The notes under the pieces are model-generated. The model saw nothing but the letters and a program-made list of their open reading frames with translations, did no database searches and was not told where the DNA came from. Below, in pieces: positions 26,269 through 35,011 of a DNA stretch of 64,000 nt. Positions within the stretch are counted from its first letter, which is position 1; each line of letters begins with the position of its first letter. The stretch is from Bog-532 sp963742865 (lineage in GTDB: Bacteria > Actinomycetota > Actinomycetes > Streptosporangiales > Streptosporangiaceae), in NCBI GenBank assembly GCA_963742865.1, contig CAVUNW010000034.1:1-64000 (forward strand). The letters are read 5' to 3'. A program made the position numbers and the translations under genes.

Positions 26269-26847
26269 ATGGTGTTGGTGGTCGGCGTTGAGGACTGGCT
26301 TGCCCGCGAAGAGGCTGATCTGGTGGCCCAGATCGCCGCGGGCGACATTGGTGAGCCCCTCTCGAAGCTTTACCGCCGCTACGGCGGGCGTTTGTACCGG
26401 GCCGGAATCCAGTTGCTGGGCGACACTGGTCTCGCCGAGGAGCTCGTTCAGGAGTGTTTCGTCCGGCTGTGGCGGACGGCTGGCCGGTTCGATACCAGCC
26501 GTGGAACAGTAGCCGCCTACTTGTTTGTCATCGCCCGCAGTATCGCGGCGGATCTGAGAAAACGTCCCTCCTCCCGTCCGCTGGTTCCCGTGGAGGACGT
26601 GCACCTTCCCCCGCAGCCGGATGACGCCGACCGGATCGTTGAGACCCTGATGGTGCGCGATGCTCTGGAGTCGCTGAGCCCTGCGCACCAGGAGGTGCTG
26701 ATGCTGGTGAACAAGGAGGGGCTGACTCAGTCCCAGATCGCCGACCGGCTGGGCTTGCCGATCGGGACGGTGAAGACCCGGATGTTCCACGGGCTGCGGG
26801 CGCTACGGACGGCACTGGCGGAGCGGGGCTACGATGGCCGATCTTGA
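26269..26847 (+). CDS. ECF RNA polymerase sigma factor (SigK-like)
   Basis: A 192-aa protein. Region 2 (about 33-100) includes LYRRYGGRLYRAG, AEELVQECFVRLWR and AAYLFVIARSIAADLRKR. Region 4 (about 125-185) includes LSPAHQEVLMLVNKEGL, then the DNA-binding helix-turn-helix QIADRLGLPIGTVKTRM. ECF sigmas redirect RNA polymerase after an envelope or redox signal. Its 3' end overlaps the anti-sigma gene by 14 bp, the usual arrangement for SigK/RskA pairs. A GTGGGGGAG ribosome site lies just before the start. Confidence 0.93.
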   Translation: MVLVVGVEDWLAREEADLVAQIAAGDIGEPLSKLYRRYGGRLYRAGIQLLGDTGLAEELVQECFVRLWRTAGRFDTSRGTVAAYLFVIARSIAADLRKRPSSRPLVPVEDVHLPPQPDDADRIVETLMVRDALESLSPAHQEVLMLVNKEGLTQSQIADRLGLPIGTVKTRMFHGLRALRTALAERGYDGRS

Positions 26848-27554
26848 GGTGACACCGGACATGGAGCACGAGGACCTTGCGGGCTGGGTGCTCGGCATCC
26901 TCGATCCCGAAGAGTCGGAGCGTTTCCGGGTCCACCTGGAATCGTGCTCTGAATGCCGGGAAACGGCCGCAGAGCTCGCGCCCGCCGCGCGGCTGCTCAA
27001 GTCTTCGGGTCCGAGTACGGACCTGCCCGCAGATGCCGACCCTCCTGCCGACCTCGAGCCGCGCACGCTGGTACGCGTGGGCCAGGCGTCGAGGACATCC
27101 TTCTGGCGGCGCCAGCGCGGCCAGGCTGACCGCAGTCGCAGCCGCCGCGGTCGTCGTCGCCGGGGCGGGGACGGCGGTTACCGTGCTCCAGTCGGCGCCC
27201 GCCTCCGCCTTCACCATTCCCATGCATGCCCAGGGCGGCGGCCCGGGCTCGGGCCAGGCGGTGGCCCATCACACCGCGAGCGGCTGGTCGATCCAGATGA
27301 CCGTGCACGGCCTGAAGCGCCTGGGGGCCGGCCACTTCTATGAGTGCTGGTACGCCAGCCCGACCGACCGGCCGGGGCGCCGTGACCTGATCACCGCCGG
27401 TACCTTCACGGTCGACTCCAGCGGGAGCGCCACCATGCAGATGTGGAGCGCCGCTGACCCGCGTGAGTACCCGACCATGCAGATCACCGTCGAGAGCTCC
27501 GGAGACGCCAGCCAGCACGGCAAGGTGGTCCTGAGCGGCACCGCCCGCGCCTGA
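26834..27554 (+). pseudogene. RskA-like membrane anti-sigma factor, one frameshift
   Basis: Starts inside the sigma gene (ATG 26834). The N-terminal zinc anti-sigma domain has His34-x3-Cys38-x2-Cys41 (VHLESCSECR). A one-base shift near 27110 is needed to continue into the transmembrane helix (AVAAAAVVVAGAGTAVTVL) and the extracytoplasmic RskA-type domain (WSIQMTVHGLKRL, CWYASPTDR, AGTFTVDSSG) ending at 27554. Intact it would be about 240 aa and hold the sigma factor at the membrane until proteolysis. If the shift is real, a soluble truncated anti-sigma of 169 codons would remain. The clean coding pattern on both sides suggests a recent or artefactual indel. Confidence 0.82.
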
Positions 27555-27584
27555 CGCCACCGGCCGCCGGTCCCGGCAAAATAA

Positions 27585-27920
27585 ATTCTCTCTTATGATC
27601 CGAACGATCGGCCGGACCGGGCCGAGCTGCTGTATCCGCCGAAGCGCGCGGAGCGTGAAAGCCAGGGGCAGTGGCAGGAGGCCGATCGTGGCTGCGTGTT
27701 CCTGACGAACCGGCGATTCTCCGTCCAGGGCTCACGCATGGTGGACATGTGGTTCCCGTACATCCAGTCGATGAACTTCGACGGCACCGGAATCCAGCTG
27801 CAGCTGCCGGGGTGGGAAACCATGCGGTTGCAGATCCCGGAGCCCGACTACTGGTTTGTGATGCTCAACAAGGTCGCTTACGGTCGGCTCATCTTCCCGC
27901 CAGCCCTGGCCGCGCTGTGA
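27585..27920 (+). pseudogene. 5'-truncated remnant of a hypothetical (PH-like fold) gene
   Basis: An open frame runs from the in-frame stop at 27582 to TGA at 27918 without a credible start near its beginning. The translated stretch LLYPPKRAERESQGQW, GCVFLTNRRFSVQG and GIQLQLPGWETMRLQ looks like genuine coding sequence of the kind in which a PH-like domain begins with FVLTNRRVV. A GTG at 27696 could start a 74-aa product. The AT-rich left boundary (AAAATAAATTC) suggests a deletion junction. A strong terminator hairpin follows. Confidence 0.5.
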
Positions 27921-27925
27921 CCTTG

Positions 27926-27968
27926 TTCCCCTGGCCGGGCGGCTCAGCCAGGCCGCCGGCCAGGGGAA
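27926..27968 (+). terminator. Strong hairpin terminator
   Basis: TTCCCCTGGCCGG (27926-27938) pairs perfectly with CCGGCCAGGGGAA (27956-27968). The stem continues inward with CGGC/GCCG after a single-base bulge. It begins 6 bp after the remnant's stop codon and separates the anti-sigma region from the next operon. Confidence 0.7.
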
Positions 27969-28112
27969 GTGCCCGATCTGAGATGATTTGTTCGGGGCGA
28001 AGCCTTAGAGTTCTCTCAGCTTTCGCCCAGATCAATGTGCGCACTATGTGAGCACATGTGAAACGCGTGGCCGCAGGCCGAAGGCGATCGCAGAGCTTGG
28101 AGGCAGCGGCTG

Positions 28113-29922
28113 GTGGGGAACTTGCTCCTTTCGCGTGAGCGGTGGCAGCGGCACGCTGACCCTGCGCCCGAAGGCGTGGCGCCCCGGGCTTCCCGGCGCT
28201 GGTCGCGGCGGTGGGCCCTCTGGCTCGTGCTCGGCTACCTGGCTCAGGTGGCACTGCGGGTGTGGCTCAGCCGGTCGCAGACCGTGCCGCTGGCCAACCC
28301 GGACGAATCCGCGTACCTGGTGATCGCGCGCGTGCTCGCGCACGCCGGGGCACCGTCCGACTTCTCCTACGGGACGCTGTACCAGAGCGGCTACCCGCTG
28401 CTGCTGGTGCCGATCTACTGGTTCACCAGCAACCCGGTCACCGTCTATCACGCGACCATGGTGGTCAACGCCGTGGTCAACGCGGCCCTCATGCCGCTGG
28501 CCTACCTGGCCTTCCGGCGGCTGTCCGTGCGCCGCTGGATCGCGTTCGCCGCGGCGGCGGTCGCGGCCGTCGTGCCGGAGGGTGTGTTCTACACCCAGTA
28601 CGCGCTGTCCGACGCGGTCTTCCCGGTCGTGGTCCTGGCGTGGCTGCTGACCGTGCACACCTGGCTGACCGCGGGAAGCCGCCGCGCCGCCTACGGCACG
28701 GCGATCGGCTCGGCCCTGCTTGCCGGGTACGCCTACGCCGTTCATCCGCGTGGCCTCGTGGTGGTGATCGGTTTCGCCGCGGTCGCGGTCTACGCCGCGG
28801 TACGCCGGATCGTTCCCGCGTGGACGCTGGCCGCAGCCGGGGTGACGCTGGCCGTGGTGGTGGGGGTCACGGGCCGCCTGAACCGCTACATCTCGGCCCT
28901 GCTCTACCCGGAGGGACCGCGCAGCCTGACCGGCGAGGCCGTGGCCAGGCTGAAGGACGTCAAGGACCAGATCTACATCCTGGAGATGGCCGCCGGCCAG
29001 CTGTGGCGGCTGACCCTCGACACCTGGGGGATCGCCGCCATCGGCCTGGTCGCGGCGGCGGTGGCGGTCTTCCGCCGGGGCGTCCGCCGCGACCTGCGGA
29101 TCATGGCCGCACTCACTGTGCTGGTCACGCTGGCCATCGTGTACATCGCGCCCGCGGCGCTGCCGGACGGCCAGGAGCCGACGTGGGCCTCCGGGCGCTA
29201 TCCGGACGCGATGAGCGTCACGTTCTTCATCGTGGGCATCGTCGTCCTGCTCCGGGTGCGTGGCTGGCGGCTCGTGGGGTACGCGGCCGCCGCCGCGGCG
29301 CTGGCCGCCGGGACCGCCGCGGTCGTGGTCCACTACGCGGGCTCACACCAGAACGTGACCGGCTTCGCCGCGTTCAACTGGGCTGATCCGACGGTGCTCA
29401 CGCAAGGCTGGACCGACCTCAGCGTGCCCGAGGCGACCGTGGTCGGCGTGGCCCTGCTGGCACTGTGGGTGCTGATCGCGCTGACCCTGCGCCTGGCTGA
29501 CCGGGCGGTCGTTCGCGCGCTGGCGGGTGGCGCTGCTGGTGCCGATCGCCGCCATGAACATGTTCGCGCTGGTGCAGATGACCACGCACATTTCGCAGGC
29601 CACCACGCCGGCCCAGCAGGCCAACTCGCTGGGCCTGGTCACCGCGGCCGGCCTCAAGCCCGGCGACAAGGTCGCGGTCGACAACGGGCTCTGGACCGAC
29701 TGGGCCAGCTGGATACCCCAGTCGTACGAGATCTGGTGGACCCAGCTGACCTTCTTCTACTCCGGCAGCGCCCCGGTGCCGGCCGGGACCACGGTCGTCG
29801 AGGTACCGTGGCCGGCCGGGAAACCCGCCAGCGCGAGCTGGCCCCAGGCCCCGGCCGGCTGGCGGGTCGTGGCCCAGAGCCGGGATTACAACTGGGTCGC
29901 CTGGCGCGCGCCCGGCAACTGA
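28113..29922 (+). pseudogene. Polytopic membrane glycosyltransferase-like protein (GT-C type), one frameshift
   Basis: About 603 codons from GTG 28113, preceded by TTGGAGG (28097-28103). A long multi-helix membrane protein has the acidic loop LANPDESAYLVIARVLAH just after helix 1, as in GT-C mannosyl/arabinosyl transferases and ArnT-like enzymes. Many further helices follow (for example WIAFAAAAVAAVVPEG and VTFFIVGIVVLL). Near 29520 a missing base shifts the frame; the rest (VALLVPIAAMNMFALVQ, then a soluble domain with VDNGLWTDWASWIPQSYE) is read to the stop at 29922. The sugar substrate is unknown. The last 37 bp overlap the convergent WhiB gene. Confidence 0.75.
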
Positions 29923-30224
29923 TCTATCTCAGCGGCGCCCTTCTCACGCCGCCGCACCCGCAGTTCCCGCTCGTCGTAGCCGCCCCAGATGCCGAACTCC
30001 TGGCCGGTGGCCAGCGCGAAGTCGAGGCAGGGCTGCCGGACCGGGCAGCGGGCACAGACCGCCTTGGCCTGCTGGGCCTCCGCCGCACCGCGGCCGATCG
30101 AGCTGATCGGGAAGAACAGCTCGGGGTCGGCGTGGCGGCACGCGGCCGACTCCCGCCACCACGCCGGGTCATCCTCCGGGCCAAGAGCGCGAGTGCGGCC
30201 GTTTATCTGGGAGGCGATCGTCAC
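29886..30224 (-). CDS. WhiB-like iron-sulfur transcription factor
   Basis: A 112-aa protein with the four cluster cysteines at 29, 57, 60 and 66 (AACR, then VCARCPVRQPC), the GIWGG turn at 78-82, and a basic C-terminal tail (RVRRREK). WhiB-like proteins bind a [4Fe-4S] cluster and act with the principal sigma factor in development, redox or antibiotic response. It is divergent from a MerR-DICT regulator, with two palindromes in the 59-bp gap, so the pair is probably co-regulated. The C-terminus overlaps the convergent membrane protein gene. Confidence 0.95.
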   Translation of the reverse strand: MTIASQINGRTRALGPEDDPAWWRESAACRHADPELFFPISSIGRGAAEAQQAKAVCARCPVRQPCLDFALATGQEFGIWGGYDERELRVRRREKGAAEIDQLPGARQATQL

Positions 30225-30248
30225 TGCGTCCTCCTCACGCGCTATGAT

Positions 30249-30287
30249 CTCGTCAATCTGACGAGCTTGGAGTCATCAACTTGATGA
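30249..30287. promoter_or_regulatory. Two palindromic operators between whiB-like and merR-DICT genes
   Basis: CTCGTCA-ATC-TGACGAG (30249-30265) is a perfect 7-3-7 palindrome. TCATCAA-C-TTGATGA (30273-30287) is a perfect 7-1-7 palindrome. Their central 15-mers agree at 11 positions, so they look like two sites for the same protein. The second covers the start codon of the MerR gene, which suggests direct autorepression. Confidence 0.6.
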
Positions 30288-31168
30288 AGTCTACAGCGAC
30301 GGAGGAACCGGGGGCCAGCGACCCCGCGGTGCTGTCGATCGGCGAGGTGTCCCAGCGGACCGGCATTCCCGTTTCCGGTCTGCGGAACTGGGAGCAGCGC
30401 TACGGCCTGCCCCGGCCGGAACGGCTGCCGAACGGGCGGCGGCGCTACCGGGAGTCCGACTGTGCCCTGCTCACCGAGGTGCTGCGCGGCCGGGCCCAGG
30501 GCCTGTCGCTGTCCGCGGCGGTGGCCCACGCCCTGGCCGGAGCCTCGCCGCTGCGTGACACGTCGATCTTCGCCGGGCTGCGCCGCCGTCATCCCGGCCT
30601 GCCCATGCACGTCATGACGAAGACCATGCTGCTGGCCGTCACCCACGCGATCGAGGACGAGTGCTGCGCCCGGGCCCAGCGGGCCGTCCTGGTGGGCTGC
30701 TTCCAGCGGGTGCGCTTCTACCGCGCCGCCCGCGCGCGCTGGACGGACCTGGCCGGCACCGCAGAGCAGACGGTGGTCTTCGCCGATTTCGGCCAGCGCC
30801 GGGATCAGCCCGGGCCGCTCGCGGAGATTCCCATCCCCGGGGACTCACCGCTGCGCCGCGAGTGGGTCCTGATCTGTGACGCTGCCGACAACCCGGCCTG
30901 CCTGGCGGGGTGGGAGCGCCCGGGGCAGGAATCGCGCCGGGACCCGGACCGGATTTTCGAGATGGTGTGGTCGGTGGACCCCCAGGTGGTCCGCAGCGCC
31001 GTGCGGATCGGCGCCGGACTGGCCGCCGCGGCCGGCTTCGAGGTTCCGGCCCCGCTGCAGGCCCGGCTGAGCGAGGAGGCCAGCGAGAGCTCGGCCGATC
31101 TGCGCCGGGCCGGCGGCGTGCTGGAGCGGACCTTCGACTACCTAAGCCGGGAGAAAGCCCCTGGCTGA
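30284..31168 (+). CDS. MerR-family regulator with DICT sensory domain
   Basis: A 294-aa protein. Residues ~16-85 form a MerR helix-turn-helix (SIGEVSQRTGIPVSGLRNWEQ is split here: EVSQRTGIPVSGLRNWE, then the wing PNGRRRYRESD). Residues ~100-240 fit the DICT domain found with MerR and GGDEF proteins in light- or stress-responsive regulators (LLAVTHAIEDECC, VLVGCFQRVRFYRAA, VVFADFGQRR). ATG 30284 is chosen; a TTG one codon earlier is also possible, with GGAG at 30269-30272. Divergent from the WhiB-like gene over twin palindromes. The ligand or signal is unknown. Confidence 0.88.
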   Translation: MKSTATEEPGASDPAVLSIGEVSQRTGIPVSGLRNWEQRYGLPRPERLPNGRRRYRESDCALLTEVLRGRAQGLSLSAAVAHALAGASPLRDTSIFAGLRRRHPGLPMHVMTKTMLLAVTHAIEDECCARAQRAVLVGCFQRVRFYRAARARWTDLAGTAEQTVVFADFGQRRDQPGPLAEIPIPGDSPLRREWVLICDAADNPACLAGWERPGQESRRDPDRIFEMVWSVDPQVVRSAVRIGAGLAAAAGFEVPAPLQARLSEEASESSADLRRAGGVLERTFDYLSREKAPG

Positions 31169-32341
31169 AGACCCGGCGGTCCACGCTTGCAGGCCCTCGT
31201 CGGTGAGCATCCGGTCGAAGCACTGCTCGGCCGCGCCGAGCAGCGGTCCGTCCTCGCCCAGCCGCGCCGGCACCAGCGGCGGGGGCGGCAGCGACCGGAA
31301 CGCCATCAGCCCGTCGTGGTACGCGGCGGTGACGTGCCCGGCCGCGACGTCGAGGAACTCCGGTCCCAGGCCGCCCAGCGTGATGAGGTGCGGGTCGAGC
31401 GCGTTGACCAGCCCGGCCGCGCCCCGCCCGAGGGACCGGGCGGCGCCCTGCACCGCCTCGGTGGCCTCCGGGACCCGGGCCCGGGCCGCGGCGATGACCC
31501 GCCGGATGTAGCTGACCTCGTCCGCGGGCGGGGGCTCGTGCTGCGCGCGGGCCAGGGCGAAGCCGTCCACGCTGGTGTTCCAGCAGCCCATGGCCCCGCA
31601 CCGGCACCGCTCCCGGGGATCCCCGAACGGCATGTGCCCGAACTCCCCGGCCGTCCCGGTGGCGCCGAGGACCACCCGGTCACCTTCCACGATGGCCCCG
31701 CCGATGCCCGCCTCGACGTGCACGTACACCATCGTGCCCGCGCCTAGCCCGGCGCCGTGGCGCGATTCGGCGACCGCGGCGAAGGTGGCGTCGTTCCCGG
31801 CGATGAGCGGGACATGGGGGTCGTAACGCGGCCACAGCACGGACAGGTCGACGTCGTGCCAGCCCAGGTTGGGCGCGTGCACGAGCCGGCTGCCGACCAC
31901 CGTGCCCGGTACGGACACGGCCGCGGCGCGGATCCGGGAGCCGAAGTGCTCGGATAGCCGGTTCAGTTCCGCGGCCACCGCCGTGAGCACCTGGTCCGGG
32001 TCACGATGGTGCGTACCGGAGACCGACGCGATCTGGGCCCCCCCGAGCTGGACCGCGGCGACGTGCCAGGTTTCCTGGGTGATGGTGGCCACGGCCGCCA
32101 GCGGGCCGTCCGGATGGGGCCGCAGCGACGTGGTCGGCCGGCCACGGCTGCCGGTGGGTGGCGCCGGTTCCTCCGCCAGCAGCCGTGCGGACACCAGCCG
32201 GGCCACGGTCTCGGCGGCGAAGCCGCTCGGTATCCCCAGCTCGTGAGCGATCGCCGCGCGGGTGGCACCCGGCCGGTCGTGGACCGCGCGCAGCAGTGCC
32301 GTCTGCGCTGACGTCCTGAGGGCCGTCATGGATGTCATCAT
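31142..32341 (-). CDS. ROK-family transcriptional repressor
   Basis: A 399-aa protein (start ATG 32341 or 32338). The N-terminal winged helix (TRAAIAHELGIPSGFAAETV) precedes a ROK sugar-kinase-like domain. In that domain are VEAGIGGAIVEG, GEFGHMPFG and the Cys motif CRCGAMGCWNT. Such NagC/XylR-like proteins repress carbohydrate genes and are released by a sugar or sugar phosphate. It is divergent from an MFS exporter, and a perfect inverted repeat lies between them, so it very likely controls both. The 3' end overlaps the MerR-DICT gene by 27 bp (convergent). Confidence 0.9.
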   Translation of the reverse strand: MMTSMTALRTSAQTALLRAVHDRPGATRAAIAHELGIPSGFAAETVARLVSARLLAEEPAPPTGSRGRPTTSLRPHPDGPLAAVATITQETWHVAAVQLGGAQIASVSGTHHRDPDQVLTAVAAELNRLSEHFGSRIRAAAVSVPGTVVGSRLVHAPNLGWHDVDLSVLWPRYDPHVPLIAGNDATFAAVAESRHGAGLGAGTMVYVHVEAGIGGAIVEGDRVVLGATGTAGEFGHMPFGDPRERCRCGAMGCWNTSVDGFALARAQHEPPPADEVSYIRRVIAAARARVPEATEAVQGAARSLGRGAAGLVNALDPHLITLGGLGPEFLDVAAGHVTAAYHDGLMAFRSLPPPPLVPARLGEDGPLLGAAEQCFDRMLTDEGLQAWTAGSSARGFLPA

Positions 32342-32353
32342 GGCAGTCTTTAA

Positions 32354-32374
32354 TATACTCGCCAAACGAGTATA
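32354..32374. promoter_or_regulatory. Probable ROK operator
   Basis: TATACTCG (32354-32361) and CGAGTATA (32367-32374) form a perfect 8-bp inverted repeat with a 5-bp spacer, located between the ROK start (32341) and the MFS start (32385). ROK repressors typically bind AT-flanked palindromes of this size. Confidence 0.6.
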
Positions 32375-32384
32375 AGATGGCGGC

Positions 32385-33677
32385 GTGACGGAAACCGCCC
32401 CCGAGCGCTGTCCCTCGCGTCCCTCGCCGGACACCGCGCGCCCGGGGCGCCCATCGCTGGTGACCAGCCGCCGCGCGGTGGTGACCCTGGCCGGCGCCGC
32501 CTTCGTGTACGTGACGGCCGAGACCCTGCCGGTGGGGCTGGTGCCTCAGCTGTCGGCCGGGCTGCACGTCCGTCCGGGCGCGGTGGGCCTGCTGGTGACG
32601 GTGTACGCCGCGATGGCCGGGCTGAGCGCGATCCCGCTGACGGCCGCGATGGAGTACCGCTCCCGCCGTCAGGTGGTGGTCGGGTGCGTCGTGCTGCTGG
32701 CCCTTTCCCAGTTCCTGATCGCGGCGGCCCCGGGCTACGCGGTCGTCATGGCCGCGCGTGTGGCCTGCGCACTGGCGCACGGGGTGTTCTGGTCCATGCT
32801 GCCGTCGGTGGCGGCGCGGCTCGTGGCCCCGGGACGGGCCGGCCGGGCCACCGCCATGGTGTTCAGCGGCAACTCGCTGGCCCTGGTCTTCGGCGTTCCC
32901 GTCGGGACCGCCCTGGGGCACGTGGCCGGCTGGCGCGCCGCCATGGCCACGCTGGGCGTGGCCGCCGTGCTCGTCGCCCTGGCCCTCCGCCGGGTGCTGC
33001 CTGCGCTGGCCCCCGGATCCGACGCGCCCGCGGGAGCCGATGCGCACGGCCAGCGCGCGCGGGCCGCGGCCGCGGCGCTGACGGTCGGGGCCGCGCTGCG
33101 CAGCGCGCCGCTGCTGGCCGTCTGCGTGATCACGGTGCTCATCGTCACCGGGCACTTCACCGCGTACACCTACATCACCGCGCTGGTCCGGTCCGACGCC
33201 GGGTTCACCGGGCTGGCCCTGTCCGCGGTGCTGTTCGCCTACGGTGCGGCCGGGATCGGCGGCATCTGGCTGGCGGGCCGGACCACCGACCAGCGCCCGC
33301 GCCGGGCGACCGCGGCGTGCGCGCTGGGCGTGGCCGTGGCGCTGACCGGCCTCGCCACGGTCGCGCACGGCTCGGCTGCCGTCACCGTGGGCGCCGTCAT
33401 CGTCTGGGGCGCCGCGTTCACGGCCCTGCCGGTGTGCTTGCAGGCGGCCGTCCTGCGCGTGGCGCCGCGCTCCGCCGACACCGCTTCCGCGCTCTACGTG
33501 GTCGCGTTCCAGATCGGGATCGGCGGCGGGGCGCTGGCCGGCTCGCTGCTCGTGGACACGGGCGTGCTCGCCGGGCTCTGCGTGATCGGGGCCGCGCTGG
33601 CCGCGTCGGGCCTGCTCATCGTGCTGACCGCACGCCGGGCGTTCCCGTCCCGGCCCGAGCGGCTCCTAGGGGACTGA
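32385..33677 (+). CDS. MFS transporter (sugar-efflux/AraJ-like)
   Basis: A 430-aa integral membrane protein with about 12 hydrophobic helices. The early helix pattern VYVTAETLPVGLVPQLSAGL and the loop MEYRSRRQVVVG match the drug/sugar-exporter (DHA1, AraJ/SotB-like) MFS branch; the central loop (about residue 210-235) is charged. GTG start directly downstream of the ROK operator. Substrate probably a sugar or a sugar-like drug, inferred from the ROK regulator. Confidence 0.85.
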   Translation: MTETAPERCPSRPSPDTARPGRPSLVTSRRAVVTLAGAAFVYVTAETLPVGLVPQLSAGLHVRPGAVGLLVTVYAAMAGLSAIPLTAAMEYRSRRQVVVGCVVLLALSQFLIAAAPGYAVVMAARVACALAHGVFWSMLPSVAARLVAPGRAGRATAMVFSGNSLALVFGVPVGTALGHVAGWRAAMATLGVAAVLVALALRRVLPALAPGSDAPAGADAHGQRARAAAAALTVGAALRSAPLLAVCVITVLIVTGHFTAYTYITALVRSDAGFTGLALSAVLFAYGAAGIGGIWLAGRTTDQRPRRATAACALGVAVALTGLATVAHGSAAVTVGAVIVWGAAFTALPVCLQAAVLRVAPRSADTASALYVVAFQIGIGGGALAGSLLVDTGVLAGLCVIGAALAASGLLIVLTARRAFPSRPERLLGD

Positions 33678-33702
33678 CCGTCCAGCGGTTAGGCTGTTCG
33701 TC

Positions 33703-34704
33703 GTGCGCAGCCGCGAGTCCGTCACTGTGCCGGACGCCGCGGACAGCCGCTCACCCGGCCCGCCTACGCGCAGCCTCTGGAGGCCGCGCAGCCTCTGGAA
33801 GCCGCACAGCCTCCGGAACGCCCGGGCCAGCGGATGGGCCGTCGTCCGCGCCACCGCCGCGCAGGCGTGGGCCGACCGCGTCTTCGGGCTCGCCGCCGAG
33901 GCCGGATTCTGGGCCCTGCTGTCGCTGACCCCGCTGCTGCTGGTGCTGGTGGCCGCGGTCGGCTACCTCACCCCGCTGTTCGGCGCTCACCTCATGGTCC
34001 AGCTGGAGAAGGACATCCTGCACGGCGCCGGTCACTTCATGGCCCCGGCCGCGGTGCAGCACGTGCTCCGGCCCGTGCTCACCGACGTGCTGCGGCATGG
34101 CCGGGGCGGGATCATCTCGCTGAGCTTCCCGCTCGCCCTGTGGACCGGGTCCACGGCCATGAATACCTACGTCAACACCATCACCATCGCCTACGGGATG
34201 CGCCACGTGCGTTCCGCCGTGCGGGCCCGCCTGGTGGCGTTCGGGCTGTACCTCGGGTCCCTGGTCGCGGGCGTGGCCGTGCTCCCGCTGCTGGTCACCG
34301 CGCCGCGCTGGATTTCGGAGGTGGCGCCCGGCCCGGTGCTGACGGTGCTCCGGCCAGTGGTCGCCATCGCCTACTGGCCCGTCCTGGTGGTGGTCTGCAC
34401 CGCGCTGCTGGCCACGCTCTACCACGTGGCCGTGCCGGTCCGCGGCCGGTGGCGGCGGGACCTGCCCGGGGCCGTCGCGGCCATGCTGATCTGGCTGGCC
34501 AGCAGCCTGGCCCTGCGCGCCTACCTGGCCTTCGCGATCGGGCGCAGCCCCACCTACGGTGCCCTGTCCGCCCCGGTCGCCATCTTGCTGTTCCTGTACC
34601 TCAGCGCGCTCGCGGTGCTGCTCGGCGGAGAGCTGAACGCCCAGATCGCCGACTGCCGCCCGGCCCCGCCCGCCTGCGACCTCGGTCACGTCCCGTATAC
34701 CTAG
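33703..34704 (+). CDS. YihY/BrkB-family membrane protein
   Basis: A 333-aa protein with about six membrane helices and the YihY pattern: WADRVFGLAAEAGFWALLSL, LPLLVTAPRW, YHVAVPVRGRWRRDLPGA and PVAILLFLYLSALAVLLGGE. The final LLGGELNA motif is the family hallmark. Function is unproven; older annotation as ribonuclease BN is incorrect. The N-terminal ~40 residues are non-conserved and contain an 18-bp triple repeat. It starts 25 bp after the MFS stop, so it may be co-transcribed. Confidence 0.9.
   Translation: MRSRESVTVPDAADSRSPGPPTRSLWRPRSLWKPHSLRNARASGWAVVRATAAQAWADRVFGLAAEAGFWALLSLTPLLLVLVAAVGYLTPLFGAHLMVQLEKDILHGAGHFMAPAAVQHVLRPVLTDVLRHGRGGIISLSFPLALWTGSTAMNTYVNTITIAYGMRHVRSAVRARLVAFGLYLGSLVAGVAVLPLLVTAPRWISEVAPGPVLTVLRPVVAIAYWPVLVVVCTALLATLYHVAVPVRGRWRRDLPGAVAAMLIWLASSLALRAYLAFAIGRSPTYGALSAPVAILLFLYLSALAVLLGGELNAQIADCRPAPPACDLGHVPYT
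33767..33820. repeat. Three tandem 18-bp repeats in the YihY N-terminal tail
   Basis: The units at 33767-33784, 33785-33802 and 33803-33820 are near-identical (CGCGCAGCCTCTGGAGGC type) and encode RSLWRP / RSLWKP / HSLRNA. The frame is kept. They extend a basic cytoplasmic tail. Confidence 0.85.
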
Positions 34705-34705
34705 C

Positions 34706-35011
34706 TCAGCTGTTCCGGTCCGCCCGGATGTCTGTCGTCCGGACATCAATGTGGGCTCCCTGGCGGTTGAGCAGGCCCGCACCATCAGCGGCGCTCACGC
34801 CCTCCCGGGCCGCGAAGCCGGCGCCGTTTCCGGTCACCATGCCGGCGAAATCGAGACGATCGTTCGCCTCGATGCGCAGCGCCCTAAGCGGCCCCACCAG
34901 TTCGACCCACACTCGCAAGGCAGGAGTTCCAGCCCAGAAGCCGTTCCGCGTAACGGCACTCTCGACGTTCACTCCCGACGCAGAGGCGTGCTCGCCGATC
35001 GCGGCCCGCAT
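34706..35011 (-). pseudogene. 5'-truncated gene fragment of a small uncharacterised family
   Basis: The frame ends GAHIDVRTTDIRADRNS just before the YihY stop. Its internal stretch ALRVWVELVGPLRALRI, then RLDFAGMVTGNGAGFAAREGVS, looks like a conserved beta-rich small domain from secreted actinobacterial proteins. No good start is present, and it runs in a different frame from the PRC-barrel sequence it overlaps at about 35010. A deletion joining two genes is likely. The 101-aa reading from 35011 may not be expressed. Confidence 0.4.
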
